Assembly (NCBI RefSeq): GCF_000312385.1
Contig: NZ_HE997626.1
Span: 2,392,405-2,456,404, forward strand
DNA: 64,000 bases
Source: Tsukamurella sp. 1534
GTDB lineage: Bacteria > Actinomycetota > Actinomycetes > Mycobacteriales > Mycobacteriaceae
Reading direction: 5' to 3'
Shown: positions 43,756 through 52,608 of the stretch, in pieces
How the letters are laid out: the number at the start of each line of letters is the position of its first letter
Numbering within the stretch: position 1 is the stretch's first letter
Position numbers and translations under genes: made by a program
The notes under the pieces: model-generated
Told to the model about the DNA's origin: nothing
The model's input: only the letters and a program-made list of their open reading frames with translations
Databases searched by the model: none

Positions 43756-45261
43756 ATGGCATCCCTCGCCGACCTCCTGGCGATCCACACCGACCTGCCG
43801 GGCCGGGCGGCCCGCCACCTGCAGCGGATCGCCGCGGAATGGCAGCTGCTCGCCGACCTGTCCTTCGCGGATCTCCGGCTCTGGGTGCGCGAGGACGAGG
43901 AGCGCAGCGAGGCCCCCGAGCCCGGGTACGTGTGCATCGCGCAGTGCCGGCCGAACACCACGCCCACCGTCTACAACACCGACGGTGTGGGGGTCACCGT
44001 CGAGCCGTGGGAGGCTTCCACGCTGCACGCGGCCTTCGAGGGGGCCGTCGTGGTCCGGGGCGCGACGCCCGCCTGGACCGGCCCGGCCCGGGTGCGCCGC
44101 GAGGCCGTGCCCGTCCCGTGGGACGGCGAGGTGATCGCCGTGCTCACCCGCGATTTCAACGTGACCCATCCGCGCACCGCGAGCCCGCTCGAGGTGGCCT
44201 ACACCGAATGCGCCGACGACCTGTGCACGATGGTCGCCGAGGGCGCCTTCCCCGAACCCGAGGACCACCCCACGGGCGAGGCCTCGCCGCGCGCCGGCGA
44301 CGGCTTCATCCGGCTCGACCCCGAGGGGCGGGTGGTGTTCGCGAGCCCCAACGCCCAGTCCGCGTACCGCCGCATGGGCGCCCCCGCGGACCTCGAGGGC
44401 AGCGATCTCGCGGAGCTCACGGCGGATCTGGTGGGGGACTCGTTCGAGTCCGACGACCTGACCGCCGCCCTCGACGGTGCGCTGCACCACGGCGAGGGCT
44501 CCCGGATCGAACTGACCAAGGGCGGCGTCACCGTCGTGCTGCGGGTGCTGGGCCTGCGCCCGGGCGGGCGCGTGGCGGGTGCGACGGTGCTGCTGCGCGA
44601 CGTCACCGAGCTCAAGCGCCGCGACCGCGCGCTCATCTCCAAGGACGCGACGATCCGCGAGATCCACCACCGGGTGAAGAACAACCTGCAGTCGGTGTCG
44701 GCGCTGCTGCGGCTGCAGGCGCGGCGCACGCGCAGCGACGAGGCGAAGCGGGCGCTCCTGGAGTCGGTGCGGCGGGTGGCGTCGATCGCGCTGGTGCACG
44801 AGACGCTGTCGATGAGCGTCGACGAGCAGGTGAACATCGACGACGTGGTCGACCGGCTCATCCCGATCATGGCCGACGTGGCGCCCGCGTCCGGCGGTCG
44901 CGCGGCCGAGGTCGCCGTGACCCGGCACGGCGATTTCGGCCTGCTCGACGCCGATCGCGCGATGCCGCTGGTCATGGTGGTCACCGAGCTGATCCAGAAC
45001 GCGATCGAGCACGCCTACGGGCCGGGGGAGTCGGGCACCGTCTCGCTGCTCGCGCACCGGTCGACGCGGCAGCTCGAGGTCACGGTGCGCGACGACGGTG
45101 CCGGCCTCCCCGCGGGGTTCGCCTTCGAGGGGTCCGACCGGCTGGGCCTGCAGATCGTGCAGACGCTCGCGACCTCGGAGCTGGGCGGCGAGCTGACTCT
45201 CGGCGCCGGGCCCGGCGGGGGCACCGACGCGACCCTGCGGGTGCCGCTGCAGCCGGCCTGA
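43756..45261 (+). CDS. pdtaS: Sensor histidine kinase PdtaS
   Basis: PdtaS is a soluble kinase that phosphorylates PdtaR, an antiterminator with an RNA-binding ANTAR domain. The 501-residue protein has a GAF domain (residues about 10-150), a PAS domain (about 190-290, GDGFIRLDPEGRVVFASPNAQ), and an HWE/HisKA_2 domain with EIHHRVKNNLQSVSALLRLQ, where the phospho-acceptor is His304 or His305, and a HATPase domain (VTELIQNAIEHAYG, VRDDGAGLP). No membrane helix is present, as in Rv3220c. The partner pdtaR is not in this window. A long perfect hairpin terminator follows. Confidence 0.93.
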   Translation: MASLADLLAIHTDLPGRAARHLQRIAAEWQLLADLSFADLRLWVREDEERSEAPEPGYVCIAQCRPNTTPTVYNTDGVGVTVEPWEASTLHAAFEGAVVVRGATPAWTGPARVRREAVPVPWDGEVIAVLTRDFNVTHPRTASPLEVAYTECADDLCTMVAEGAFPEPEDHPTGEASPRAGDGFIRLDPEGRVVFASPNAQSAYRRMGAPADLEGSDLAELTADLVGDSFESDDLTAALDGALHHGEGSRIELTKGGVTVVLRVLGLRPGGRVAGATVLLRDVTELKRRDRALISKDATIREIHHRVKNNLQSVSALLRLQARRTRSDEAKRALLESVRRVASIALVHETLSMSVDEQVNIDDVVDRLIPIMADVAPASGGRAAEVAVTRHGDFGLLDADRAMPLVMVVTELIQNAIEHAYGPGESGTVSLLAHRSTRQLEVTVRDDGAGLPAGFAFEGSDRLGLQIVQTLATSELGGELTLGAGPGGGTDATLRVPLQPA

Positions 45262-45267
45262 ACGAAC

Positions 45268-45303
45268 GGAGGGACCCGGTGCCGATCGGCACCGGGTCCC
45301 TCC
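45268..45303. terminator. Perfect 16-bp hairpin terminator between pdtaS and whiB1
   Basis: GGAGGGACCCGGTGCC / GGCACCGGGTCCCTCC around a GATC loop forms a 16-bp perfect stem in the 62 nt between convergent pdtaS and whiB1. It probably terminates both. Confidence 0.8.
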
Positions 45304-45323
45304 GGAAAAGCTCGCGCTGCGAC

Positions 45324-45578
45324 TCAGACAGCGGTGCGCGTGCGGGTGCGCGCGTTGCGGCGCTTGAGCGCACGGCGCTCGTCCTCGCTCATGCCGCCCC
45401 ACACACCGGCGTCCTGGCCCGACTCGAGGGCCCAGGACAGGCACTCGGCGGTCACGGGGCAGCGGTTGCAGACCAGCTTGGCGTCCGCGATCTGCGCGAT
45501 GGCCGGACCGCTGTTACCCACCGGGAAGAACAGCTCGGGGTCCTCGTCGCGACAGATGGCCTTGTGGCGCCAATCCAT
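45324..45578 (-). CDS. whiB1: Iron-sulfur transcription factor WhiB1
   Basis: WhiB1 is an essential 4Fe-4S regulator that binds NO and the principal sigma factor SigA. The 84-residue protein is almost identical to M. tuberculosis WhiB1 (MDWRHKAICRDEDPELFFPVG...). Its four cluster cysteines are C9, C37, C40 and C46 (C-x27-C-x2-C-x5-C), followed by the G(V/I)WGG turn (AGVWGGMSEDERRALKRR) and a basic C-terminal DNA-binding tail. The ATG at 45578 is the normal start; an upstream ATG at 45593 is not conserved. It has a long 5' region with its own promoter candidate. Confidence 0.97.
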   Translation of the reverse strand: MDWRHKAICRDEDPELFFPVGNSGPAIAQIADAKLVCNRCPVTAECLSWALESGQDAGVWGGMSEDERRALKRRNARTRTRTAV

Positions 45579-45975
45579 GTCAGTACACTCCATTCAGGCG
45601 CATCGGGGCGCCGTTCATCGCAGGTGCTATCCAGCACCGAATTTCCAGGCTGTTCACGCGGTGGGAACCGATCTGTTTCCGCGCTGTTACGTCATGAATA
45701 TTTCCACGTTCCCAGCAGGAGTCAATAGATTCCGGCTCGGAGGTGGGCGATCTCACAAGCGGGGCGGTGAGGACCGTGCTTCGAGCGGTGTACTACACTC
45801 CTGCCGGTTCAGCGGCATAGCGGCAAGAATAACCTCACACGCTGCGGGTTTGCAACGGTTTTCTTCGACCCTGTGACGGACTCCGTCCGATGCGGCCCGG
45901 ATCGGCTCGGTGTGGATGTGTCCGGGCGGCCCGTCGGCCGCACCCCCCGAGGGTGCCGCGGGACGGCGCTGCGAC
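45579..45975 (-). other. 397-nt intergenic region upstream of whiB1
   Basis: This stretch lies between the DAG kinase 3' end and whiB1. It is noticeably less GC-rich than its surroundings (for example the ATTTCC, TTTTC and AATATT runs) and has no convincing coding frame. It holds a promoter candidate at 45697-45725 and a small palindrome GACGGA-C-TCCGTC (45875-45887) that may end the DAG kinase transcript. I looked for a CRP-type GTGA-N6-TCAC site, as known for whiB1 in M. tuberculosis, and did not find a convincing one. Confidence 0.6.
45697..45725 (-). promoter_or_regulatory. Candidate whiB1 promoter
   Basis: On the minus strand TTGACT (plus coordinates 45720-45725) and AATATT (45697-45702) are 17 nt apart, a good sigma70-type promoter. 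The transcript would have a leader of about 110 nt before the whiB1 ATG. Confidence 0.45.
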
Positions 45976-46971
45976 TCAGCGCACCCGCGGCAGCGGAGGC
46001 AGGTCCGCCACCACCCGGATCCGCTCCGGCGAGTACCAGAACCGGACGTCCGTGCGGTCGCCGAGATGGTCACCGTCGACCTGTGCCGGGACGGGAACCT
46101 CGCTGGTGACGCGCAATTCGGGCAGGTCGTCGTGCCGGATCAGGTGCCGCACCTTCGGGCCCTTGGTGCGCCGGGCGGAGAGCATCTGCCGCACCAGCAT
46201 GAGGTTCGGGAACGTCTTCATCGACCGCGACGCGAACACACCCAGCCCGGTGCCGTAATCGGTCCCCGGGTTGGTGAACACGGCGCGATTGTTGAGGAAC
46301 GTCCACGGGCTGGCGTTCGAGACGAACGCGAAGTGCACCCCGTCGGTGTCCTCCCAGGTGCCGGGCTCCTCGCCGGGGAGGTGCACGGTCAGCAGCGGCT
46401 CGCGGCGCGCGGCGGAGAAGAAGGTGCGGATCGACGTGCGGACGTACCGCGACGACGTGGCCGCCTTGCCCTTGTCGCGCAGCGCCTCCATGTTCGCGAT
46501 CACCTCGGCGTCCACGCCCATGCCGGCGTTGAACAGGAACCAGCGCTCGTCCGCGCAGCCGAGGCCGATGGTGCGGAAGCTCCTCTGCGACAACAGGTCG
46601 GTGAGGTGGACGGTGGCGGCCTGCGGGTCCCGCGGCACCGCGAGGGAGCGCGCGAACACGTTGGCGCTGCCGCCGGGGATCACCGCGATCGCGGGCAGCT
46701 CGGCGGCGGGCACGGGCGCCGGCCCGCCGGGCAGGCCCTCGCGGCCGAGGATCCCGCACACCACCTCGTTGACGGTGCCGTCGCCGCCGTGCACGATCAC
46801 GAGTTCGGTGCCGTCGGCCCTGGCCTGCGCCGCGAGCTCGGCGGCGTGTCCGCGCTGCTCCGTCTGCACCAGGGTGATGTCGAGGGTGGAGGCCAGCGCC
46901 ATCGCCACCAGGTCGCGACCCGCGGGGGTGATGGAGGTGGCGTTGGGGTTGACGATCAGCAGGGCGCGCAC
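45976..46971 (-). CDS. Diacylglycerol kinase-family lipid kinase
   Basis: A 331-residue protein of the DAGK catalytic family, which phosphorylates diacylglycerol or sphingoid-type lipids at the membrane. The glycine-rich ATP site reads VIVHGGDGTVNEVVCGIL, followed by IAVIPGGSANVFARSLAVP and the typical AGMGVDAEVIANME. RRFWYSPERIRVVAD-type C-terminal sheet (VRFWYSPERIRVV) closes the fold. The GTG at 46971 gives MRALLIVNPNATS, the normal NP motif near the start. Position upstream of whiB1 corresponds to Rv3218. The actual lipid substrate is unknown. Confidence 0.88.
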   Translation of the reverse strand: MRALLIVNPNATSITPAGRDLVAMALASTLDITLVQTEQRGHAAELAAQARADGTELVIVHGGDGTVNEVVCGILGREGLPGGPAPVPAAELPAIAVIPGGSANVFARSLAVPRDPQAATVHLTDLLSQRSFRTIGLGCADERWFLFNAGMGVDAEVIANMEALRDKGKAATSSRYVRTSIRTFFSAARREPLLTVHLPGEEPGTWEDTDGVHFAFVSNASPWTFLNNRAVFTNPGTDYGTGLGVFASRSMKTFPNLMLVRQMLSARRTKGPKVRHLIRHDDLPELRVTSEVPVPAQVDGDHLGDRTDVRFWYSPERIRVVADLPPLPRVR

Positions 46972-47011
46972 ACCGATCAGCGTACCCAGCGGGCCCCGAT
47001 AGTCTGGAACC

Positions 47012-47458
47012 GTGACTTCGACGAACGAGCCCCGCGCGAACGGCGCGAACGGCACCGCTGCGGCCCGGCCCGCGGCACCCAGCAGCGTGCGTGCCGCCGG
47101 CGCGATCGTGGCGATCGAGGGCGTCGTCGCCGTGGTGTGGGGCGTGGTGGAGCTGGTCCGCGGCCTCACGGGGGCGGCGGAGAGCGCCCGCGGCGCCTAC
47201 GGCATGGCGTTCTGGTTCATCCCGCTCGGCGCGGCCGTCCTGGCGGGCGGGATCGCGCTGCTCAAGGGGCGTCGCTGGGGCCGCACGGTGGGCGTGCTCA
47301 CCAACGTCCTGCTCGGGTTCACCGGGATCAGCGGCGCCTTCGCGCAGGGCCGCCCGGAGATCGGCGTCCCGATCATCCTGCTGGCGGTGGTCGTACTGGC
47401 GCTGATGTTCAGCCCGCAGACCGTCGCCTGGCTCGACGGGGAGTACCGCCGGGATTGA
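47012..47458 (+). CDS. Four-helix integral membrane protein (Rv3217c-like), function unknown
   Basis: The 148-residue protein has a polar N-terminal 27 residues and four hydrophobic helices (AGAIVAIEGVVAVVWGVVELV, YGMAFWFIPLGAAVLAGGIALL, GRTVGVLTNVLLGFTGI, VPIILLAVVVLALMFS), with an ending WLDGEYRRD. No known catalytic motif. The GTG at 47012 lies 6 nt after TAGTCT (47000-47005), so the mRNA may be leaderless. It is divergent from the DAG kinase gene with 40 nt between; Rv3217c holds the same place. Function unknown. Confidence 0.78.
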   Translation: MTSTNEPRANGANGTAAARPAAPSSVRAAGAIVAIEGVVAVVWGVVELVRGLTGAAESARGAYGMAFWFIPLGAAVLAGGIALLKGRRWGRTVGVLTNVLLGFTGISGAFAQGRPEIGVPIILLAVVVLALMFSPQTVAWLDGEYRRD

Positions 47459-47503
47459 CCCGGCCCGCCCGGGCCGCCCGCCCGCCCGGGCCGACTGCCC
47501 GGT

Positions 47504-48127
47504 TCAGCGCCCGGTGTAGTGCGCCGACGCGTAGCCGGTGAGGCCGAAGCGGGTGAGCTGCGGGACGCCGTCGCGGTCGTGGGCGAACACCGCGGCCGAC
47601 GCGGGCAGGATCATCAGGTGCTGCCCGAACGCGGGCTCGCAGCCCAGGATGCGCGCCGTGAGCACCCGTCCGAGATGCCCGTGCGCGACCAGCACCACGT
47701 CGCCGCCGACCATCGCGTCGACCACCCGCCCCAGCAGCCGGTCCACTCGGGTACGCACCTGCTCCATCGATTCGCCGCCGGGCGCCCCGGCGGGCCACAC
47801 CGTCCACCCGGGATTCTTCTCGCGGATCTCCGCGCTGGTCAGGCCCTCGTAGTCGCCGTAGTCCCACTCCGCGAGGTCGGGCTCGACGGCCGTCACGGTG
47901 AGCCCGGCGAGCTCGGCGGTGCGCGCGGCCCGGTTACGTGGGCTCACCCACACGGTGGGGGAGACCAGCTCCAGCCCGTCGAGCACCGGCCGCAGCGCCC
48001 GGGCCTGCTCCTCGCCGGTCTCGGTGAGCGGGACGTCGGTGTTGCCGGTGTGCCGGCCGGCGCGGGACCACTCGGTTTCGCCGTGACGGATGTAGACCAG
48101 ACGGTGCCTCGAGGCCGGTGTGCTCAT
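47504..48127 (-). CDS. Histidine phosphatase family acid phosphatase (Gpm2-like)
   Basis: A 207-residue histidine phosphatase. The catalytic motif RHGETEWSRAGRHTGNTDVPLTETG contains the nucleophile His, the second His lies in VLVAHGHLGRVLTARIL, and Glu in EWDYGDYEGLTSAEIRE is the proton donor. In M. tuberculosis the gene at this place (Rv3214, gpm2) encodes an acid phosphatase rather than a true phosphoglycerate mutase, and this short protein agrees with that. The ATG at 48127 is preferred to one 18 nt upstream. Convergent with the membrane protein and divergent from ParA with 37 nt between. Confidence 0.88.
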   Translation of the reverse strand: MSTPASRHRLVYIRHGETEWSRAGRHTGNTDVPLTETGEEQARALRPVLDGLELVSPTVWVSPRNRAARTAELAGLTVTAVEPDLAEWDYGDYEGLTSAEIREKNPGWTVWPAGAPGGESMEQVRTRVDRLLGRVVDAMVGGDVVLVAHGHLGRVLTARILGCEPAFGQHLMILPASAAVFAHDRDGVPQLTRFGLTGYASAHYTGR

Positions 48128-48164
48128 CGCACCATCGTCGCGCACCTATGGGTACTGTCGCAGC

Positions 48165-48968
48165 ATGACCGGTGACTCTCCGTACGTCCTGGCCGTCGCC
48201 AACCAGAAGGGCGGCGTCGCGAAGACCACCACCGTCGCCAGCCTCGGGGCCGCGCTCGCGGAGCTCGGCTCCCGGGTCCTGGTGGTCGACCTCGATCCGC
48301 AGGGCTGCCTCACGTTCTCGCTCGGGCACAACCCGGACCGCATCGAGCACAGCGTGCACGACGTGCTGCTGGGGGAGAAGAAGATCGACGAGGTGCTCGT
48401 CGAGGCGGAGGACGGCGTCACGGTGCTGCCCGCGACGCTGGACCTGGCCGGCGCGGAGGCGCTGCTGCTGATGCGGGCGGGCCGCGAGTACGCGCTCAAG
48501 CGGGCCCTGGCCGACGTCAAGGACCGGTTCGACGTGGTCCTCATCGACTGCCCGCCCAGCCTGGGCGTGCTGACCCTCAACGGCCTCACCGCGGCCGACG
48601 CCGTCGCGATCCCGCTGCAGTGCGAGACGCTGGCGCACCGCGGCGTGGGGCAACTGCTCAAGACGGTCACCGACGTGCAGGCCATCACCAATCCCGAGCT
48701 CACCATGCTCGGCGCGATCGCCACGCTGTACGACGCGCGCACCACGCACAGCCGCGACATCCTCTCCGACGTCGCCGACCGTTACGGCCTCGCGGTGCTC
48801 ACCCCGCCGATCCCGCGCACCGTGCGCTTCGCCGAGGCCAACGCCGCCGGCCGCACCGTGCTCGCGGGCCGGAAGAACAAGGGCGCCACCGCCTATCGGG
48901 ACCTGGCGCGCAGCCTCAAGGACCACATCGACGACGGTGCGCCGCTCGTGGTCTGGGAGGCCGGGTAG
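48165..48968 (+). CDS. ParA/MinD family ATPase (Soj-like)
   Basis: The 267-residue protein has a deviant Walker A (NQKGGVAKTTTVASLGAALAE), Walker A' (VVDLDPQGCLT), and Walker B (VVLIDCPPSLGVLTLNGLTAAD), the ParA family pattern. It lacks an N-terminal helix-turn-helix and no parB is adjacent, so it is not the chromosomal parAB pair; it resembles the orphan Rv3213c. Its cargo is unknown: plasmid-type segregation, polar placement of proteins or envelope machinery are all possible. The ATG at 48165 follows TACTGT by 6 nt (leaderless-type). Convergent with the next gene. Confidence 0.9.
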   Translation: MTGDSPYVLAVANQKGGVAKTTTVASLGAALAELGSRVLVVDLDPQGCLTFSLGHNPDRIEHSVHDVLLGEKKIDEVLVEAEDGVTVLPATLDLAGAEALLLMRAGREYALKRALADVKDRFDVVLIDCPPSLGVLTLNGLTAADAVAIPLQCETLAHRGVGQLLKTVTDVQAITNPELTMLGAIATLYDARTTHSRDILSDVADRYGLAVLTPPIPRTVRFAEANAAGRTVLAGRKNKGATAYRDLARSLKDHIDDGAPLVVWEAG

Positions 48969-48989
48969 CGGCGGACCCGCCCGGCGGGA

Positions 48990-50228
48990 TCAGGCCGGGC
49001 GGTAGGCCCGCACCGTCGAACCCCACTGGGTCACGATCGAGTCCCCGACGACCACGGACAGCACGGGGCCGCCCGTGTACCCGGGCCGGTCGACCGGCAC
49101 GGAGCGGCCGAGGGTGCGGGTGGTGAGGTCGTACGAGGTGAGCGACGTGGGGCCGGGCACCACGATCTGGGCGCCCACCACGGCACCCGGTCCCAGGGTG
49201 CCCGGTATCACCATCTCCGCGGCCAGGGTGGACGTGTCCACCACCACGGTGGACGTGCCGGTGAAGAAGGACGCGACGCCGGCCTCGGTGACCACGGGCG
49301 CGTCGCGCGGGGCGCCGCCCGGTGCGGTGGTGACGTCGACGGACCGTCGCTCCTCGCCCCGGAACCCGATGGTCACGACCCGCGCCGGCGCACCGTCGCG
49401 CGCGGGGACGTAGACGACGGCCCCGGCTGAGCCGGCGGCGATGAGGCGCGGCCGGTCGCCGCCCGGGGGCTGCGCGGCGCCCAGTGCGGGCGCGACCACC
49501 GAGGAGGTCTCCTGCGGTTCGGTGGCCTCCTTGGGGGCCGATCCGATGACGGTGAGCCGCGGGTTGGGCTCGGTGGGGCAGGTCTCGAGGACCACGAGGG
49601 AGGCTCCGGCGGTCAGGGCGGAGCCGATCGTGCAGCCGGACCGCGGCTGCACGTCGGGGTTCACGGGTACGTCCGGCTCGCCGTACTGGACGGTGAGCAC
49701 GAGATCGGAGCGGAACACGTCCACGCGCCGCGGGCCCTGGGTGACGACGTAGTTCCCGTCACCGGTGAGGGTGACGTCCCGGTCCTCCTGGCTGGAGCGG
49801 GTGGCGCGACGCTGCCCGGTGCCGGGGTCGAGGGCGGTGACCTCGCCGCAGCCGCGCGCGTCGCGGTAGTAGGCGAGCACGAGGCCCGCGTTGGTGGTGA
49901 GCCCACAGGTGTCGGTGTCGCGCTGGTAGCGCCAGGTGCGTTCACCCGTCGCCGGGTCGTGACCCGTGACCTCGCCGCCGCGCGCGGTCACCAGGGTGCC
50001 GCCGATCGTCACGATCGGCCTGTCGGCCTCCGCGGTCCAGGCCGAGCGCATTGCGGCGGGGAGCTCGGCCAGGGGCGTGGGCAGGGTCGACGGTGCGTCG
50101 ACCGTCTCGTTCGCGGCCTTGCGGACGGTGCTGACGTTCCACGCGAGGAGCCCCGCGACGAGCACCAGCACGACGATCCCCGCCGACACCGCGAGGTCGG
50201 TCCGGGTCCTCCGTTCGGGTTTCACCAC
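48990..50228 (-). CDS. Membrane-anchored PQQ/beta-propeller-like protein (Rv3212-like)
   Basis: The 412-residue protein has one N-terminal helix (LAVSAGIVVLVLVAGLLAW, residues 13-31) and a large extracytoplasmic domain of propeller-type repeats (GHDPATGERTWRYQRDTDTCGL, ALDPGTGQRR, SYDLTTRTLGRSVPV, all with D-x-x-T-G blade motifs). Paired Cys (DTCGL, RGCGE, SGCTIG, ETCP) suggest disulfides. It is the last gene of the conserved block before the lipopeptide cluster; in M. tuberculosis the helicase rhlE follows, here it does not. GTG at 50228 (or 50225) is the start. Function unknown. Confidence 0.82.
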   Translation of the reverse strand: MVKPERRTRTDLAVSAGIVVLVLVAGLLAWNVSTVRKAANETVDAPSTLPTPLAELPAAMRSAWTAEADRPIVTIGGTLVTARGGEVTGHDPATGERTWRYQRDTDTCGLTTNAGLVLAYYRDARGCGEVTALDPGTGQRRATRSSQEDRDVTLTGDGNYVVTQGPRRVDVFRSDLVLTVQYGEPDVPVNPDVQPRSGCTIGSALTAGASLVVLETCPTEPNPRLTVIGSAPKEATEPQETSSVVAPALGAAQPPGGDRPRLIAAGSAGAVVYVPARDGAPARVVTIGFRGEERRSVDVTTAPGGAPRDAPVVTEAGVASFFTGTSTVVVDTSTLAAEMVIPGTLGPGAVVGAQIVVPGPTSLTSYDLTTRTLGRSVPVDRPGYTGGPVLSVVVGDSIVTQWGSTVRAYRPA

Positions 50229-50292
50229 GGCACCGAGCGTAGCGGCGATGTCCTGCCGCTGGAACTTCCCCGGTGCCGTGCGCCGCGGTCGC

Positions 50293-52608
50293 TCAGAACG
50301 AGATCCTGCGCAGGACGCCGAGCGAGGTGAGAACGTACACGGCGACCCCCACCGCGGTGAGCCCGACGAACGCCGACCCCAGCAGCACGGGATCGGCCAC
50401 GATGTCGCTGAGCCCCGAACTCGCCAGGTACCGCGCGACGCCCAATCCCGTCAGCAGCCCCGCCGCGAGCCCGGCGAGCACGCTGATCGACGCGATGGCC
50501 GCCGCTTCGATCGCGACCATCGCCGTGATGCGGCTGCGGCGCAGGCCGATGCGAGTCAGTGCCCGCCACTCGTCCCGCCGCCCGGCGTTGAGTACACCGA
50601 GGACGACGGTGAGCGCGAGGAGCAGCCCGATGCCGGACAGCACGGAGAGTTGCTGCAACGCGTCCAGGATCTGTCGGGACTCGCGCGCCTGCTGGACCTG
50701 GTAGTCGCCGATCGACCGCACCACCGCAGTGGGGGCCGCCCGGGTGAGCGCGTCCTTGACCGCCGCCTGTCCGGGAGCGGTCACGAGTACGTACGCGTAG
50801 GCGGCGTCGGGGCGCGCCGCGATCACGAAGTCCCCCAGTGTCGGCGCGTCGCGGTACACGCCGCCCACGCGGTACTCCCGGTCACCGATCTCGACGGTTC
50901 CGTCGGTGCGGACACCGGTCCGGGCGGCCGTGGTCTCGGAGAGCAGCGCCGTCTGCGGTGCGATCTCTTCGGTGCCCTCGCGCAGGTCCACGAGCAGAGC
51001 CCCGGCGCGGAGGGAACCGTCGATCGCGATGCCGTTCAACGGAGTCCCTGCGGCGGTGGTGGGCAGGGGGCTCACCGCGACCACCGCCCCGGGGCCGGGA
51101 ACCGCCCGCAGTGCGGCCACGTCCCGGTCGTCGATGGTGAAGCCCGCCTGGGGCTCCGCGACGAACTGCGCGCCCACGTTCGCGTCGATCTGTCGGGCGA
51201 TCGAGGCCGAGGTCGATGAGGCGAACACGGAGACCACGGCCACCAGGCCGGAGACGAAGACGAGGAACGCCACGACCACTCCGGCCTGTGCGCGGGCCCG
51301 GGCGATACCGCCGAAACCGAACCAGGGCAACAGCACACCGCGGAACGTTCCGACGCTACGCAGCCGGCTGACCAGGGTCAGGAGCGGCGAGCACAGCGCG
51401 TACGTCCCGACGACCAGGAGACAGTGTCCCACCACGATCCAGGTGACGGCACCGTCGATCGGACTGAGAACGAGTCGTCCCCCCGCGACCAGGAGCGCGA
51501 CGCCGGCGACGAGCCCCACGCCCTGCAGGAGCCACCGCCGCCGCGGCGGGCCGTGATCGCCGCGCCGATCGGTACCCGAGCCCGCAACGAAGGCGCCGGT
51601 CAACACGACCGCCACGAGTGCGGTGGAACCCAATAGAGCCGGAGGGGTGGCGCGCAGCCGCTGCACCGTGAACGTGCCCAGTGCTGTCCATCCGGAGGGA
51701 ACGGCGGCCGCGATCACGACGAACACCGCGACGGTCGCGAGGGCGGAGAGCGCGGTCAGCGCGAGTATCTCCACGCCGAGGATCGTGGCCCGGGTACGCC
51801 TGGGAACCCCTATCCGCCACAGGATCCGCATCTGCGGGCGGTGATTGATCGCGAGCAGCGTGGCGGCGAACGCCAGCGCCGCCAGCAGGCAGGCCGCGGC
51901 GATGACGGCGAACAGTTCGGCGATCGTCTTGACGAAGCCCGTGGCGGCCACCTGCGTCGTGGCGATCGCCCCGACGTAGTCGTCGCGGGGCGTGATCCGC
52001 GTACCGGGGGCCTGGATCATCCCGGCCCGCGCGGCGGAATCCTTTCCGGCGACCGCGATCACGGCGTACTGATCATCGGATCCCAGAAGGGATCTCGACA
52101 ATGCGGGATCGTCCACCGCGAGCGAGGTCGTCGTGGAGCTGAGCGCCGGCCGGGCGATCACTCGGTGCCGCTGCCGGTCGGTTCCCATGACGTCGAACGA
52201 GCCCGGGCCGTCGCCACGGGTGAGCCGTGAGGTGTCCGGCGGCAGCGGACGTTCGGCGCAGTCGCCGCGTGCCGCCCGATGCCGTCCCGGGATCGATGTC
52301 GCGCCCGGGGTTCCCGGCTCCACCAGAACCTCGCCCTGCACCTCGCCCACCGTGCATCCACCCGTCGTCGCGCCGGCCGCCGCCGTCGCGGGGATCGGTG
52401 CGTCTGCAGTCACGATCAGGTCGCCGTCGGGCACGGTCGCCGACACCGTCGTGCGCGTCGTCGTGCGCTGCTCGTCCCACAGGGTGAGGGGCAGGGTGAT
52501 CGCGATCTGCAGCGCGAGCGCGAGCACCGCGATGAGGATCACCTGGCTGCGGCTGCGGCGCAGCAGCCGCCACGCGGTGGGCGCCGCGACGCCCCTCCCC
52601 GATGTCAC
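50293..52608 (-). CDS. ABC transporter permease, MacB/FtsX type (lipopeptide cluster)
   Basis: The 771-residue permease begins with a transmembrane helix (SQVILIAVLALALQIAITLPL), then a large extracytoplasmic domain, and two FtsX domains, each with three or four helices (FAVIAAACLLAALAFAATLLAI... and LLLALTVVLGVLNAGRRDEWRAL...). This is a fused, two-FtsX form, unlike the shorter LolC/MacB. Its GTG at 52608 overlaps the stop of the ATPase gene (GTGA), so both are produced together. The most likely job is export of the modified lipopeptide or self-protection by extruding it from the membrane. Family clear; cargo inferred from context. Confidence 0.85.
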   Translation of the reverse strand: MTSGRGVAAPTAWRLLRRSRSQVILIAVLALALQIAITLPLTLWDEQRTTTRTTVSATVPDGDLIVTADAPIPATAAAGATTGGCTVGEVQGEVLVEPGTPGATSIPGRHRAARGDCAERPLPPDTSRLTRGDGPGSFDVMGTDRQRHRVIARPALSSTTTSLAVDDPALSRSLLGSDDQYAVIAVAGKDSAARAGMIQAPGTRITPRDDYVGAIATTQVAATGFVKTIAELFAVIAAACLLAALAFAATLLAINHRPQMRILWRIGVPRRTRATILGVEILALTALSALATVAVFVVIAAAVPSGWTALGTFTVQRLRATPPALLGSTALVAVVLTGAFVAGSGTDRRGDHGPPRRRWLLQGVGLVAGVALLVAGGRLVLSPIDGAVTWIVVGHCLLVVGTYALCSPLLTLVSRLRSVGTFRGVLLPWFGFGGIARARAQAGVVVAFLVFVSGLVAVVSVFASSTSASIARQIDANVGAQFVAEPQAGFTIDDRDVAALRAVPGPGAVVAVSPLPTTAAGTPLNGIAIDGSLRAGALLVDLREGTEEIAPQTALLSETTAARTGVRTDGTVEIGDREYRVGGVYRDAPTLGDFVIAARPDAAYAYVLVTAPGQAAVKDALTRAAPTAVVRSIGDYQVQQARESRQILDALQQLSVLSGIGLLLALTVVLGVLNAGRRDEWRALTRIGLRRSRITAMVAIEAAAIASISVLAGLAAGLLTGLGVARYLASSGLSDIVADPVLLGSAFVGLTAVGVAVYVLTSLGVLRRISF

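Noticed and set aside
45579-45975. A CRP-type site upstream of whiB1
   Set aside because: TCAC-N10-GTGA around 45750 has the half-sites in the wrong orientation and spacing for a GTGA-N6-TCAC palindrome.
48165-48968. ParA as chromosomal segregation protein or phage/plasmid remnant
   Set aside because: No parB or parS is adjacent and the locus matches the orphan ParA-like gene of mycobacteria, so neither claim is supported.
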